DNA from: Plecoglossus altivelis
Lineage: Eukaryota; Chordata; Actinopteri; Osmeriformes; Plecoglossidae
Direction: 5' to 3'
Length of the DNA: 64,000 nucleotides
Assembly: GCA_036571765.1 (NCBI GenBank)
Contig: BROE01000006.1
Location: 16,104,868-16,168,867 of the forward strand
Shown here: positions 1-10,417 of the stretch, one piece after another
How the letters are laid out: each line of letters starts with the position of its first letter
How positions within the stretch are numbered: the stretch's first letter is position 1
The notes under the pieces: generated by a model
The model's input: the letters and a program-made list of their open reading frames with translations, nothing else
The model's database searches: none
Told to the model about the DNA's origin: nothing
Translations under genes and position numbers: made by a program

Positions 1-1570
1 CCCCCCACATATATAGACTCTTTTTTCCACTGGGTAGCAGATGAGTCCTAAGCCTTTGGGGAAATTGTCCTCAAGCACTAATGACGTTCTTACAGAGCTG
101 TTTGCACATGCAAATGAAACACATTTAACAAGATTGTTAAAGATATGAAGAAAAAAGCATGGAGCTTTTGAAAACAGCCCACCAACCATCCCAGGTTCAT
201 TACTATTAAACCAGAGTGGTCATCACCACCCCCCTTCCCCCAACACAAACACACACATCCCGGAGGTATAGCCTCTTCTCATCAACACAAAGGCACTCAT
301 CACGCAGACCTTTTAATTTGTGTTATGTAGCCGTCTCCTCCCATTTCCACCCCTCTACTGATGGGCCCAGATGGATAGTTCCCAACAGATTGTTCGGGAT
401 CTTGGGTAGTTACCCAACAGAGCATTTCTGTCAAGCCAAGGGAAAAGTTTTGTTTATAAAAGGTATTGTGCCGGGGGAGGTTACAAGCAGTACAGTTTCA
501 GGAGGGAAAAGTGTATTGATTGATGGGTTTCTCTGTTACTAAAACGAGATGGGGTTAGAAAGCCTTGCCATGTATGTATGTATGTATGTATGTATGTATG
601 TATGTATGTATGTATGTATGTATGTATGTATGTATGTATGTATGTATGTATGTACTCTAACCCCATTGACTGCACACAGTGCACATTTTGATCCAATTGG
701 CTGTTGGTAGAAGGGTCCCTTTGGTCCTCTTGGACCAAGGCTGAACACACCCTGACTCATGTGTACCGGGCTTCTGCGCTCATTTGTCCACACTTAACTA
801 ACCCCAACCAGGATCAGGATCCATCCATCCAAACTGGGAAACAAGGACACCAAAATAAATCTAGCTGCGTTTAATAATTTAATTGATGCTAATCATAGAT
901 AGTGTTTCACTCCAGTGCCTTCCTTCTGGATTCCACAGACAGGCTTTGTCTGCCCCTCAGGCAAAGGGGAACACACACACACTCTCTCCCTCTCTTTCAC
1001 TCCCTCTATTTCTCTTTCACTCTCTCTGTGACTCATTATGTTACTCATGTTCACTGTCTCACTTTATCTTTTCTTTCTCAATCTTTCTTTGTCTTTCTCG
1101 CACACGCTAGCTCTCACACACACTCATGGTCACATACACACTCATGGTCTCTGTCTTAGTCAAAATGAATTTCATAAAAGAAACACAATTCTTATTAAGC
1201 ACTACTCGTTGTAATAAATATCCTCAAGTATATACTACATCATGGCACCAAATACAATATGGACCATAAATGTAATTTCCCCAACATGAAAATGGATTGC
1301 GTGAGTTCTTGTATTTCATGATTCCGTGCAGGCCCAGAAAGTTTTCAGGAGCCTTCCAGCAATATTCTCTTGAAGTATTAAAAGATATCACACTGTTTTA
1401 CATGATATCTATAAATACTTCACTAAATCCCCCGGCATCCTGAATTAAATCTTTGAGGCCGGGATCATCATGAAGTATAAAAATGTTAACTAGATCCATT
1501 GTAACAACATCCATTTTTTATGTCTAAACTACTTTCTGCCTCTTCCCCCTCTCTTCCCCTGCCTGCACAG
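1..1570. other. gria3 intron (upstream part) with microsatellite
   Basis: This stretch precedes the first recognisable gria3 exon and is read as intron because an acceptor (pyrimidine-rich, ending in CAG) sits at 1568-1570. No AMPA-receptor exon from further upstream (ligand-binding lobe or M3) was recognised in it. It holds a (TATG)n array at 570-653 and a pyrimidine/CA-rich tract around 970-1150. No other gene was seen. Confidence 0.6.
570..653. repeat. (TATG)n tetranucleotide microsatellite
   Basis: About 21 uninterrupted copies of TATG. The array is bracketed by an inverted repeat (11 nt at 549-559 and its complement at 656-666), so the single strand could fold with the microsatellite in the loop. 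Confidence 0.97.
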
Positions 1571-1818
1571 CGATCCAAAATAGCTGTCTATGAGAAAATG
1601 TGGTCGTACATGAAATCGGCTGAGCCGTCCGTGTTCGCTAAGACCACGCCGGACGGCGTTGCCCGGGTCAGGAAGTCGAAGGGCAAGTTCGCCTTTCTCC
1701 TTGAGTCCACCATGAATGAATACATCGAGCAGCGCAAGCCCTGCGACACCATGAAGGTGGGAGGGAACCTAGACTCCAAAGGCTACGGTGTGGCGACGCC
1801 CAAAGGCTCAGCATTAAG
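1571..1818 (+). CDS. gria3: gria3 exon with R/G editing site (AMPA receptor ligand-binding lobe S2)
   Basis: This 248-nt exon starts in phase 0 after an acceptor CAG and ends in phase 2 at AAG|GT. It encodes part of the S2 ligand-binding half of an AMPA-type ionotropic glutamate receptor, a postsynaptic cation channel subunit. The reading contains KIAVYEKMWSYMKSAEPSVF, the KFAFLLESTMNEYIEQRKP stretch and ...GYGVATPKGSALR. The 248-nt length and both phases match the equivalent exon of vertebrate GRIA genes. The penultimate base (A at 1817) is the first base of the AG|A arginine codon that is the known R/G editing site. Assignment to gria3 rather than gria1, 2 or 4 rests mainly on the terminal exon at 7543. 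Upstream exons lie outside the window. Confidence 0.95.
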
Positions 1819-1878
1819 GTGGGTGGGATAATATAACAATATCCTCCATGTTGTTATAGTATTCCACCTACCCTGATG
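1808..1878 (+). promoter_or_regulatory. R/G-site ADAR editing hairpin (exon-intron duplex)
   Basis: The last bases of the exon plus the first bases of the intron (GGTGGGTGG... from about 1818) pair with a downstream intronic arm at about 1850-1873 (...CCACCTACC). The arms match over about 22 positions with few mismatches, leaving a loop around 1840-1850. In mammals the same exon-intron stem-loop recruits ADAR enzymes to convert the R codon to G just before the flip/flop junction. The sequence here is very like the mammalian GRIA2/3/4 hairpins, including the first intron bases and the loop-proximal ACAATAT/TGTTGTTAT arms. Editing itself is inferred, not observed. Confidence 0.9.
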
Positions 1879-2704
1879 TCTCTGTTGTCGCATACTTTCC
1901 TCCCCATTATTGTGTTGTTTATGGATGCCTGGAGGTAATATTTCTTCTTTTCTGTTTTAGGAAACCGAGGTTGATTAATCATAACCAGTATTGTTTTAAT
2001 CTTATATATTTACTTCACCAAGTACCCAATACACATACTATACAGCTGTAGATATATGTATATGCAAGAGAAAATGTTGTTCTGTGATTGTAGATTATTC
2101 TAATCCAAGGGTTGAAATAACAAGCAATTACTTTTTCTTTCACTATTTACCTTTTCTTTCTCTCTTCCCTCTGTCCCGCCTGTGCCGTCCGTCCCGACTG
2201 TCGTGTTGTCACTTTAAATTTAACAGTTCAATGGTTTTTCAATTTAGCCTTTAAAAGCTGCGCTGTCACTTGTGACGGATTTTAATTGCATGGTGTTTGT
2301 TGTTGTTGTTACTTCCCTTCTCAATGACAAGTCTCCACATTCTACACACTTCAGTTCTCAGCGACGTAACCCTTCATGCCACCTGTCCGAAATCTCTAAT
2401 ACTTTATTTGTTGTGATAAGACTTACTTCCGCTTATATAGAAATTCAATTCTTAAACAATTTGTCCTTCCCTAGACCATTCTGATAACAGATCATTTTTT
2501 ACATTATTATAAAATGCAAGAACTAGTGCTAGTAGTCTCTCCGCCCCATATCAAGTACCATTATCTAATGTGATCTCTATTATGATATTATCTCTATTAC
2601 TTCTATTAGAACAACTACTAATATGATTAACGTTATTATTACCATGCATTAGATTTCTCACGGACCTGTGCATTTTCTTACAAGTTATGTTTTATCGTTT
2701 CAAG
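1819..2704 (+). other. gria3 intron between R/G exon and flop exon
   Basis: The intron starts GTGGGT (donor embedded in the editing hairpin) and ends TTTCAAG. Apart from the hairpin at its 5' end no coding or repeat feature was recognised; the sequence is AT-rich with pyrimidine tracts around 2135-2200. Confidence 0.8.
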
Positions 2705-2819
2705 AAATGCTGTTAACCTGGCAGTTTTAAAACTGAATGAGCAAGGCCTGTTGGACAAATTGAAAAACAAATGGTGGTACGACAAGGGCGAGTGCGGCAG
2801 CGGGGGAGGTGACTCCAAG
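2705..2819 (+). CDS. gria3: gria3 flop exon
   Basis: A 115-nt mutually exclusive exon, phase 2 in and phase 0 out. With the AG from the previous exon it reads R-NAVNLAVLKLNEQGLLDKLK, then NKWWYDKGECGSGGGDSK. The asparagine-rich NAVN start and the GSGGGDSK end are the flop signature in AMPA receptors; the alternative flip exon lies 3.1 kb downstream at 5949. The choice of flip or flop sets desensitisation rate and drug sensitivity of the channel (family knowledge). The acceptor is TTTCAAG and the donor AAG|GTCAGC. No frame damage. Confidence 0.95.
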
Positions 2820-5800
2820 GTCAGCTGTGATGTCACCACGATCGGGTACCATAGTGGAGAGTAATCGGCAAGTCTGTTGCAACTACCACTCTTACCACAT
2901 CCCTATCCAAACGTCTCCCAAGTAAAACCCGCTGCAGCTGAACTCAAGCATTGAAACAGATGTTGACAATGAAATAATACATCTGACTAGGCTATTTACA
3001 ACTCGGCTCAATCAACAGAACCCCGACTTGACTTGAAGAACAGGGAGAAAATCTAATTGACTTGTGATAAAATAGAACCTTCTAATTTTCTGCTCACAGA
3101 AGGACATGAGGCTGCACCAGAGGATTAAGATCAGTGTTCAGTGATCAGTGATCAGTGATCACTGTTATGTGATGGAAAGGTTCAGACCTAGTTATTTTAT
3201 TGAAAAGGAACTGGATACTAATCTGAGCCAGGGACATTTGACATTTGGCTGCCCAGCAGTAGTAGAAGACGGAGATTAAATTAACTCTGGCTTTGACTTC
3301 TGTGGGACAGTTATCCTTGCAGGTGTACTGGCTTTATTGATCTTGCATGGAAGCAGTTAGAGTTTGAGTCATAGCAAACAAATATGGCTATTTGCAGCCT
3401 TAATCTTTTTCTGTAACTTGATCTTTTTGTGAAAGCAAGATGGTATATTAGGTTATGTGACAGTTTTGGTGAGAACAAACATAATTGAATTCAAAGATCA
3501 TAAGGATGGGATTGATTTGGACAAAGCGTTGCAGATCATTTTTGTCACAGGACATTAGACCACATCTCAACAATAATAATCATTAATTGGTTGTTGCTGC
3601 TTGGATAAACAATTCGCTTTAGGGCTATAATGGAAGGAATCTTAGACAACCTCAAAATGGCTACTCTGTTACAATACTCATGGAGGCAAGGCAAACAGCG
3701 GAGTCTTGAGGGGACTAAGCATCGCAGGCAAACGTGAGAACTCTAATATGCAAAAATGAAACTAAAACACAACTTAAAGGGATTTAATTGGTGTTTTCAC
3801 TTGATAATTTGTAACAGAAACATGTTATTCTCGTTGTTTGCAACATTCTATTATTCTCTTCAATTTAACCATTGATTGCAAGTTTAACAACCATGATGCC
3901 CCAGCAGTGACCCTACAACCATCGTTACGACTGTCAGGTTCGATCGTGTTGCTTTGCTTCCACTGTTTCTAAAGACAAATAGCCCACCCATTACTGGAGC
4001 TAATGGTGCGAGGTGTGCACCTTCTTTTGAACCATGAAGGCTTTGGTGGAGTGTTACTTAGACTGTGCTTGGTGGAGCATTCTGTGTGCTATTTTATGAG
4101 GCATACAGGCACATCATATATTTTTCACATATTCATATTCATATATTTTAGGTCATTTAATGGCAAACGACTGTCATAACACACATACACACACACACCA
4201 ATTTAGGTCTGCTAATTGACTTGCACATACAGTAAATGAGCTGCAAAAGATCCCAGATCTATTGCATGTCGTGATGTCATGAAATCAACAGGGCATGAGT
4301 TAATCAAGTGTTGCCTCAACGGATCAGGTGACTGATATTGAATCTAGAAGTATTATGAGGTGTGGAAAAAGTAATGCCTTACCAAAGAACTGTTGCTTCA
4401 ACCACTTCTATTCTCCCAACCTTTTCAACAAGCACCCACTCGGCACTTTTCATATTGCTAGCTAACCGTATATCATCTATATCACTGTGCAATGCTAATG
4501 TTGATGTGTGTTACTTAGTCACAAAGCCTAGTGGAGCATGAGGATGGTTTTCTCTCAGTTTTACTGTGTGCTGCTGTCTAATAATGTCGATACACAGGTA
4601 CGTACTGTATGTTTCCTGTATGGGGTGTAGCCAAGACTCTTGCATGGTTGAATAAACACAATTTGGAAAGCCAATCAAATTGAAATAATTTTCGAACCCA
4701 AAAATATGCAAATCCCATGGCCACTGACACAGTAGTTTGGTCAGATGTGGTTGGTATGGGCAATAATTGTTTTACCTGGAGAGGAAATTTGATTGTGTTC
4801 TTTAAAATCTGCCTGGAGCAAACTAGATTCAACCTCCTACCTAGCTGGCCCACATCATACTATTACTCCGCTCACCCCACACTCTCTTCCAAATGGGTGC
4901 CAGGAGTCATGCATGCATGCACTCACACACACACTTGTTCTTCATCCTCTTTTTCCCCCTTAGGCAGGACAAACTGCTGCTTGGATTGAGTTTCAAGCAC
5001 AGAGCATGTTAACAGATAATTGCATTGTTAATCAATGTCTCCCTGCACCAACACAATGCCCAGGTCTTAACTGTTCTCTTATCAGGACAGGGTATGAGGG
5101 GTTTAGAGTACAGCACTGCTATCTTTACTCAGTGCATAATTAATGCATCCCCTAGGAGGGACATTGTTCACCAGCAGCAGGAAGGTCTCGCATCGATACA
5201 GTGCTCTCTTATCAGAAAACTCTTCTTTTCTATCCAGAAGCACCAAGACAATGATCTAATGAGAATGTGCTTGCAGGTGTTGAAAAGTGAACTTATTGGG
5301 ACTCCTCTGCTCGGGTTGTGTTTGTGAAATTGGGCTAGGTATGTGTCACCTGTGACTGGTGAGAAAGTTACATTCAAATGCTCTCATTGCTCAGTTGGAC
5401 CACAATGTCCTCTTGGCCCAGTAATAGATGGAGAAACAAATGGAGATGAGGTGGTTTACATGGATGCAGTAGGAGTGTCATATCCTTGCCCAGGGTAAGA
5501 GTGTGCATGGATTTGTCAACCTTTAATAAGCAGTACACCGATTCAGTTGCTGGACATTAAGGACATCTTTTATCTAAAAGCAAATACAGAGCTTTTGTGT
5601 CTTTTTCAAGAACAGGGTTCTTATTGGGTCTTGTCCTACTCAGATGAATCATTGTCACCTAAATAAGTCCCCCCTCAATAATAATTTATTTGGCTCGTTT
5701 GAGAAGACCAGCGGAGTGTACCTGCTGGTCGTCATGTTAACAGTGCCTGCCGATTACTCAAAGCGATATGGGTAGGTCCTGGCTTCTAGAGTAGGGGGAC

Positions 5801-5948
5801 AAAGGTAATAGTTTGAATGCTTTTTCACTGTGATGTTGACATAGCCAGGAGTCCTGCTGTATCGCTTTGTGAAGTATGAACTAGCTTAAAAGTTGAATAA
5901 CATAAAATAACATAATATAATGTTATTTATGTTATTTCCCTCGTGAAG
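2820..5948 (+). other. gria3 intron between flop and flip exons
   Basis: A 3.1-kb intron. Visible features are a short heptamer repeat of the type AGTGATC around 3135-3162, a (CA)n-like tract at 4181-4200, overlapping GCATG motifs at 4911-4919 (Rbfox-type core), and a strong AT-rich inverted repeat at 5896-5936 just upstream of the flip acceptor. No other gene recognised. Confidence 0.75.
5896..5936 (+). promoter_or_regulatory. AT-rich inverted repeat before flip exon acceptor
   Basis: The left arm AATAACATAAAATAACAT (from 5896) pairs with the right arm ATGTTATTTATGTTATT (ending 5936) with one bulged base and a loop of about 6 nt. It ends 12 nt before the flip exon, so the RNA hairpin would overlap the region expected to hold the branch point and part of the polypyrimidine tract. 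A splicing role is inference. Confidence 0.5.
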
Positions 5949-6063
5949 AACTCCGGTAAACCTTGCAGTATTGAAACTCAGTGAACAAGGCATCTTAGAC
6001 AAGCTGAAAAACAAATGGTGGTACGATAAGGGTGAATGTGGAACCAAGGACTCTGGAAGTAAG
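5949..6063 (+). CDS. gria3: gria3 flip exon
   Basis: This 115-nt exon has the same phases as the flop exon and is its mutually exclusive partner. It reads R-TPVNLAVLKLSEQGILDKLK, then NKWWYDKGECGTKDSGSK. TPVN at the start, SEQGI in the middle and KDSGSK at the end are the flip signature. Compared with the mammalian GRIA3 flip peptide as I recall it, the only clear difference is T for A in the GECG-T-KDSG stretch. The order flop then flip is the usual gene order in vertebrate GRIA genes. The acceptor is GTGAAG and the donor AAG|GTCAGT. Confidence 0.95.
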
Positions 6064-7542
6064 GTCAGTCACTGCAGGTCTTTTGTACTGATTCCAACTT
6101 GCATTTTGACGTACTGTTCATATGCAAAGACAGGACTACTAAATTATCAAATTCTCCCGTTTTCCTGTGTATTTCAGGGGTCAAAATTCAGCCACTTAAC
6201 TGTAACTCAATAAAACAAGTGGCTAGTATTGATTAAGCACCATTTCCCCAAATCCTAAATCTCTTTTTACTATTATATATTTATACATATGTTTGCCATG
6301 AAATAGGAAAATATGCCATAATAATATATTTTTTTATTAAATCTGTAATGATAAAGAATTAGTACGGGGAAATTGTAAAATTGCAAAAACATTATTTTCT
6401 GTTGATTAGGTGTGACTACAATAGTTGTTATGATATATGTAGTGCTCATTTTCATATTTGACATTTATGACATCCTAATCATTATGCTGCTGTTGATATT
6501 TACCAAACTTTCACATTAAAAATTGATTTATTTGCGTTGTTACTAGTTTGCATGTAGATGTGTCTATTAGATTCTTTAACCTCCTGTGGTGTAGTAAACA
6601 AAGGTTCTTATTGTGGTGAATTGTCTTGATCTGTCTTCCGAGAGCTATTAAAACACTGCAGGGTTTTGAAGTCTGTCTTTGTCACAAGTTGAAAGAAGAA
6701 CATCTTGTTTTTGCCACAACACATATAGTCAAGGAATGTAAATAAGTCAACTATTTGAACCCTCTGAGCTACAAGCCGGTGTTTGTCTCATCGAGGAACC
6801 ACATAAAATCCACTGGTACCATAAGAATCCTCTTAAAAACTCATAGGGATAAATTGCCAACGGAATACACTCATGAACACATTTTATTATTATGTTTGGT
6901 GAGTAAGCAGCAGCAAAATGGTTTGGGCTCTCGTGTGTTATTTTTTTAAACCTGCTTTTTCATTTTTGATATGCAGTAGATCACTAGTGAATTTGGCTGT
7001 ACAGGATGTCAATTATGACAGGAATGTTATTTGTACTTGTCAGTATTTGTCGGTGATTGTCAAGACAGGCTTCTTTCAAAAGGATTGACCTCTGCGTTAC
7101 TGGTCATAGGAAGTAACTTTCACTTAGGGTAGAAAGGGCTCTACATTCAACACTTTTGACCATTTGCCTCTCCCTCTCTGGAGAGTGGTGTGTCTACGGG
7201 TTGTCCGAAGTTCCTCACAACTTTGTGACAACTGTAGAAAGACCTTTCCACATACAGGACTTCGGGGGTCAACTTGTAGTATTTCCCTATCCTTTACCCA
7301 AAACATTCACCCCCTAAGGAATTTCCTTTAGGATACATAAGATCTGTTAGTTATACTGAAAATGAAGGTTTCCCTTTAAGATATCAAGGAGGGTTTGTCT
7401 TATCTTATTATTTCTATTTGCGAGAATAGCACGTGTTATAGAAATGACTGATTGGATTTGATTCAGGTTTTCATTGGTTAGGCTGTGCTATACTTCCCTC
7501 TCTCCACTGCAATCCTCTAACTGTGATCTTTGGTCTTCTCAG
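6064..7542 (+). other. gria3 intron after flip exon
   Basis: AT-rich intron ending TTGGTCTTCTCAG. No coding or repeat feature recognised. Confidence 0.8.
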
Positions 7543-7788
7543 GACAAGACTAGTGCTCTGAGCCTCAGCAATGTGGCTGGAGTCTTCTATATCCTGGTTG
7601 GAGGTCTGGGGCTGGCCATGATGGTGGCCCTAATAGAGTTTTGTTACAAATCAAGGGCCGAAACCAAACGGCTGAAACTGGCAAAGAATGCCCAGAACTT
7701 TAAACCTACTCCTCCCACCAACACCCAGAACTTTGCCACATACAGAGAAGGCTACAACGTCTATGGAACCGAGAGTGTGAAAATATAA
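7543..7788 (+). CDS. gria3: gria3 terminal coding exon (M4 helix and cytoplasmic tail)
   Basis: Phase-0 exon beginning DKTSALSLSNVAGVFYILVG and ending at a TAA stop (7786-7788). It encodes the extracellular S2-M4 linker, the M4 transmembrane helix (VAGVFYILVGGLGLAMMVAL, then IEFCYKSRAE) and the short cytoplasmic tail. The tail contains TNTQNFATYREGYNVYGTES and ends in ESVKI, a type II PDZ ligand that binds GRIP/PICK1 in the family. The QNFKP...TNTQNFATYREGYNVYGTESVKI tail is what identifies GRIA3 among the four AMPA subunits. A possible donor (GG|GTAGGA) follows the stop within a few bases, as in mammals, so the 3' UTR may continue in another exon. Confidence 0.95.
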   Translation, partial: DKTSALSLSNVAGVFYILVGGLGLAMMVALIEFCYKSRAETKRLKLAKNAQNFKPTPPTNTQNFATYREGYNVYGTESVKI

Positions 7789-8285
7789 GGGTAGGAAACA
7801 CTTTGTGGCCTGCTAAATGAAATAAGCTTTTACCAAATGCTGCACCACAGAGACTAAAACTGAAATGACTTTGCAACTTCTTGTGTAATTTTCTAACATT
7901 TAACCAATTAACTTTTGTGAACACACTTTTGTGTCACCCAACAACCCAGCATGCTCATTGAATCTGTGCAATAAAATAGAGACAAAGGATTAAACTGGAA
8001 TGTATAAAAAATATCTCAGATGACTATCATTAAAAGCTCATAATTATAAGGATATGCCAATGAGTATGATGAGGTGTATTTCATTAAATTTTCTTTGTCA
8101 TGTTTGCAAAATGATCAGCTGCAGTACACTGAGCTACAATTTACACATAAAACCCAATTATAAACATTGCATATGTGTTCTTTTTCTCCAGTTACACAGG
8201 TCTGAGGAGTGATACTCACTTATCCTTGCCCAGCTTTGACAAACCCATGTTACAGAATCGCTAAAAGGGGCAGGGTGTTATTCTG
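7789..8285 (+). other. gria3 3' UTR / possible non-coding last exon
   Basis: After the stop an AATAAA lies at about 7971. A good acceptor (TTCTTTTTCTCCAG, ending 8191) precedes a stretch that is open for about 23 codons from 8192. This could be a 3' UTR exon joined to the donor right after the SVKI stop. The choice between the two ends cannot be made from sequence alone. Confidence 0.35.
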
Positions 8286-10386
8286 TTCCCGGCCAATCCT
8301 AACTGGTGGACACTGCACGATAATCTGCAGCGATGACACGGCAGGACTAGTCTTGTGAAGACTTGCATTGGTTCCCTTCAGTGCCTTACACGAATGCCAG
8401 AGTATGAGCAATGCAACTCATCAGAAGACCATTTTATTTTGTTGTTTGTTTTTGCCTGAAACTCACATGGAAAAGAGTGATCATACACTGTAATCTGTTT
8501 CTAACAGTATTTATTATAAATATGTGGATGTCATCATCCACGAGAAAGACGATGAAAGAGAGATAGAGAAGTAAAGCCATCACTTGCAAGAGAAGCACAT
8601 TTGGAAGTACGGTACCAGAAGACAAATCTGAAACGACAAGCAATAGATTGGTTTTCTGCCCAGAAAATGTGATCAGATTAGCCTTCATTCTCCCTCTGAT
8701 GACATGTTTTCACAGGTTAAATTTGTTTGACAAAAGGCTTATTACCTCCTCTTCAAGCATTGCTTTAAAGTCTGTTAGGAGACTGTTTTTGTATTGCTTT
8801 CAAATACAGGCAGTAATATTGTTATAAAGGACAAGCAAATCTAATTTTAATTGATGATGTGTTGATACGACTGCTGTTAGACAAAGGGATTGTTGTTCAG
8901 TTGTTATTTTGAGCTCTGGTGCTGCTGAGAATCTGAAAACATTATGTTACAGAATTTTGTGAAAAACATCAAATGGTGCAACAATTGGCTTCACATCAAC
9001 TGTAACATGCCACTTTTTGCACTTCTAATACTGTTCTCAGCTTTACGTAGTTTGTTTTAATGGGTTGGTACTCTCTGCAAAGCAAGTACGTTTTCCCTCT
9101 AGGTAAACAGTAAGTTTGTGATTTAAGATGTGTAAAATATAGGAAGTTTTTCAAGACTTCTGTACATGAAATTAAACCAAACAAAAGGAAGAATTTAAAT
9201 GTAGATTACCTGCAATCCAATAACAGGATAACAGTAATGGCTTTTAAATTGTAGTATTTTGAATTACCATGGCATTTTGTTAAACAATTGCACATTTTAC
9301 AATCAGTGTTTTTTTCTTAGATTTTTCTTTCATAAGCATTATAGTGTTTAGTGAATTTACTTGGTAAATTAAAATGATCATTAATAAATACAATTATGGA
9401 AAATAGATTTTTACAAGGTCATTACAGGGAGGGCATTGAAAGCTTAGCACATTTCCATATTGTTGTAACAATTTCTTTTTCTCTAATAAGACTGTGATTC
9501 CATAGGTTTTAGGAAGACCATAAAAATCACAGAAAAGGACAGATAGTTTTATACAAAAAAAGGGGTGGAGAAAAACGTAATTGTAAAGAAACGTTGTACA
9601 TTTACCGAAAGGCTATTTATGTATGTGAAGGCTTCACTCAACTGAGTGATAGTTTTTCCCCCCCAAGTTTTCTAAGGAATTTGCATGTGTAATTGGTTAT
9701 TGTTTAAGAAGCTCTACTACTCACTTCAGATTAGGTATACAGTAGGAAGGCAACCTTTAGTTAGGTTCTTTGGTCAGCTAAATTTCTTTTTTGTAAAACC
9801 TCACCTCAACTGAGAGAAATTTACCCAGCATCTTAGTAGACTCAAAGAAATGCATGTGATGCGACTAATTAACTGACTCTCATTGATGAGAGGCTGTACA
9901 GATAATTTTAATACATTTTGTAAATAAACCTGTATAGAGGACAATATCTCTCTGTTTTTAATAATATACAATTATAGGTACCTCTTGTATTCTGGCCATA
10001 TCTGACAATTGGGGCACATAAAAATACATATACACAAGGATGTTCATGCACATGCTCCTAGTTCTTCTCCATGAAAGATTGAGCAGCATTCCACCAAACA
10101 AAAATATTCATGGAAATGTTTTTCCCTGAGTAGTATCATGTATTCCAAGAAACACCTCCACTGTTAACAGACTGAGGAGGAGTATTTTATCTAATGGTCT
10201 GATATTGAACTGTTATATAGGGGAAGAGTCAGCTTTGAATCGATGGATAGCATCACCTGTCCCCCCTGTGTTTCCCTATCTACCTTTCTCTCTCTACCTC
10301 TCTCTTTCTCTAGCCATTGATTAAAGGTTTCACTGATGTCTTTATTTTCTACCATCTGATACTTCTCCTTTTCTCACAAACACAAG

Positions 10387-10417
<31 letters not shown>

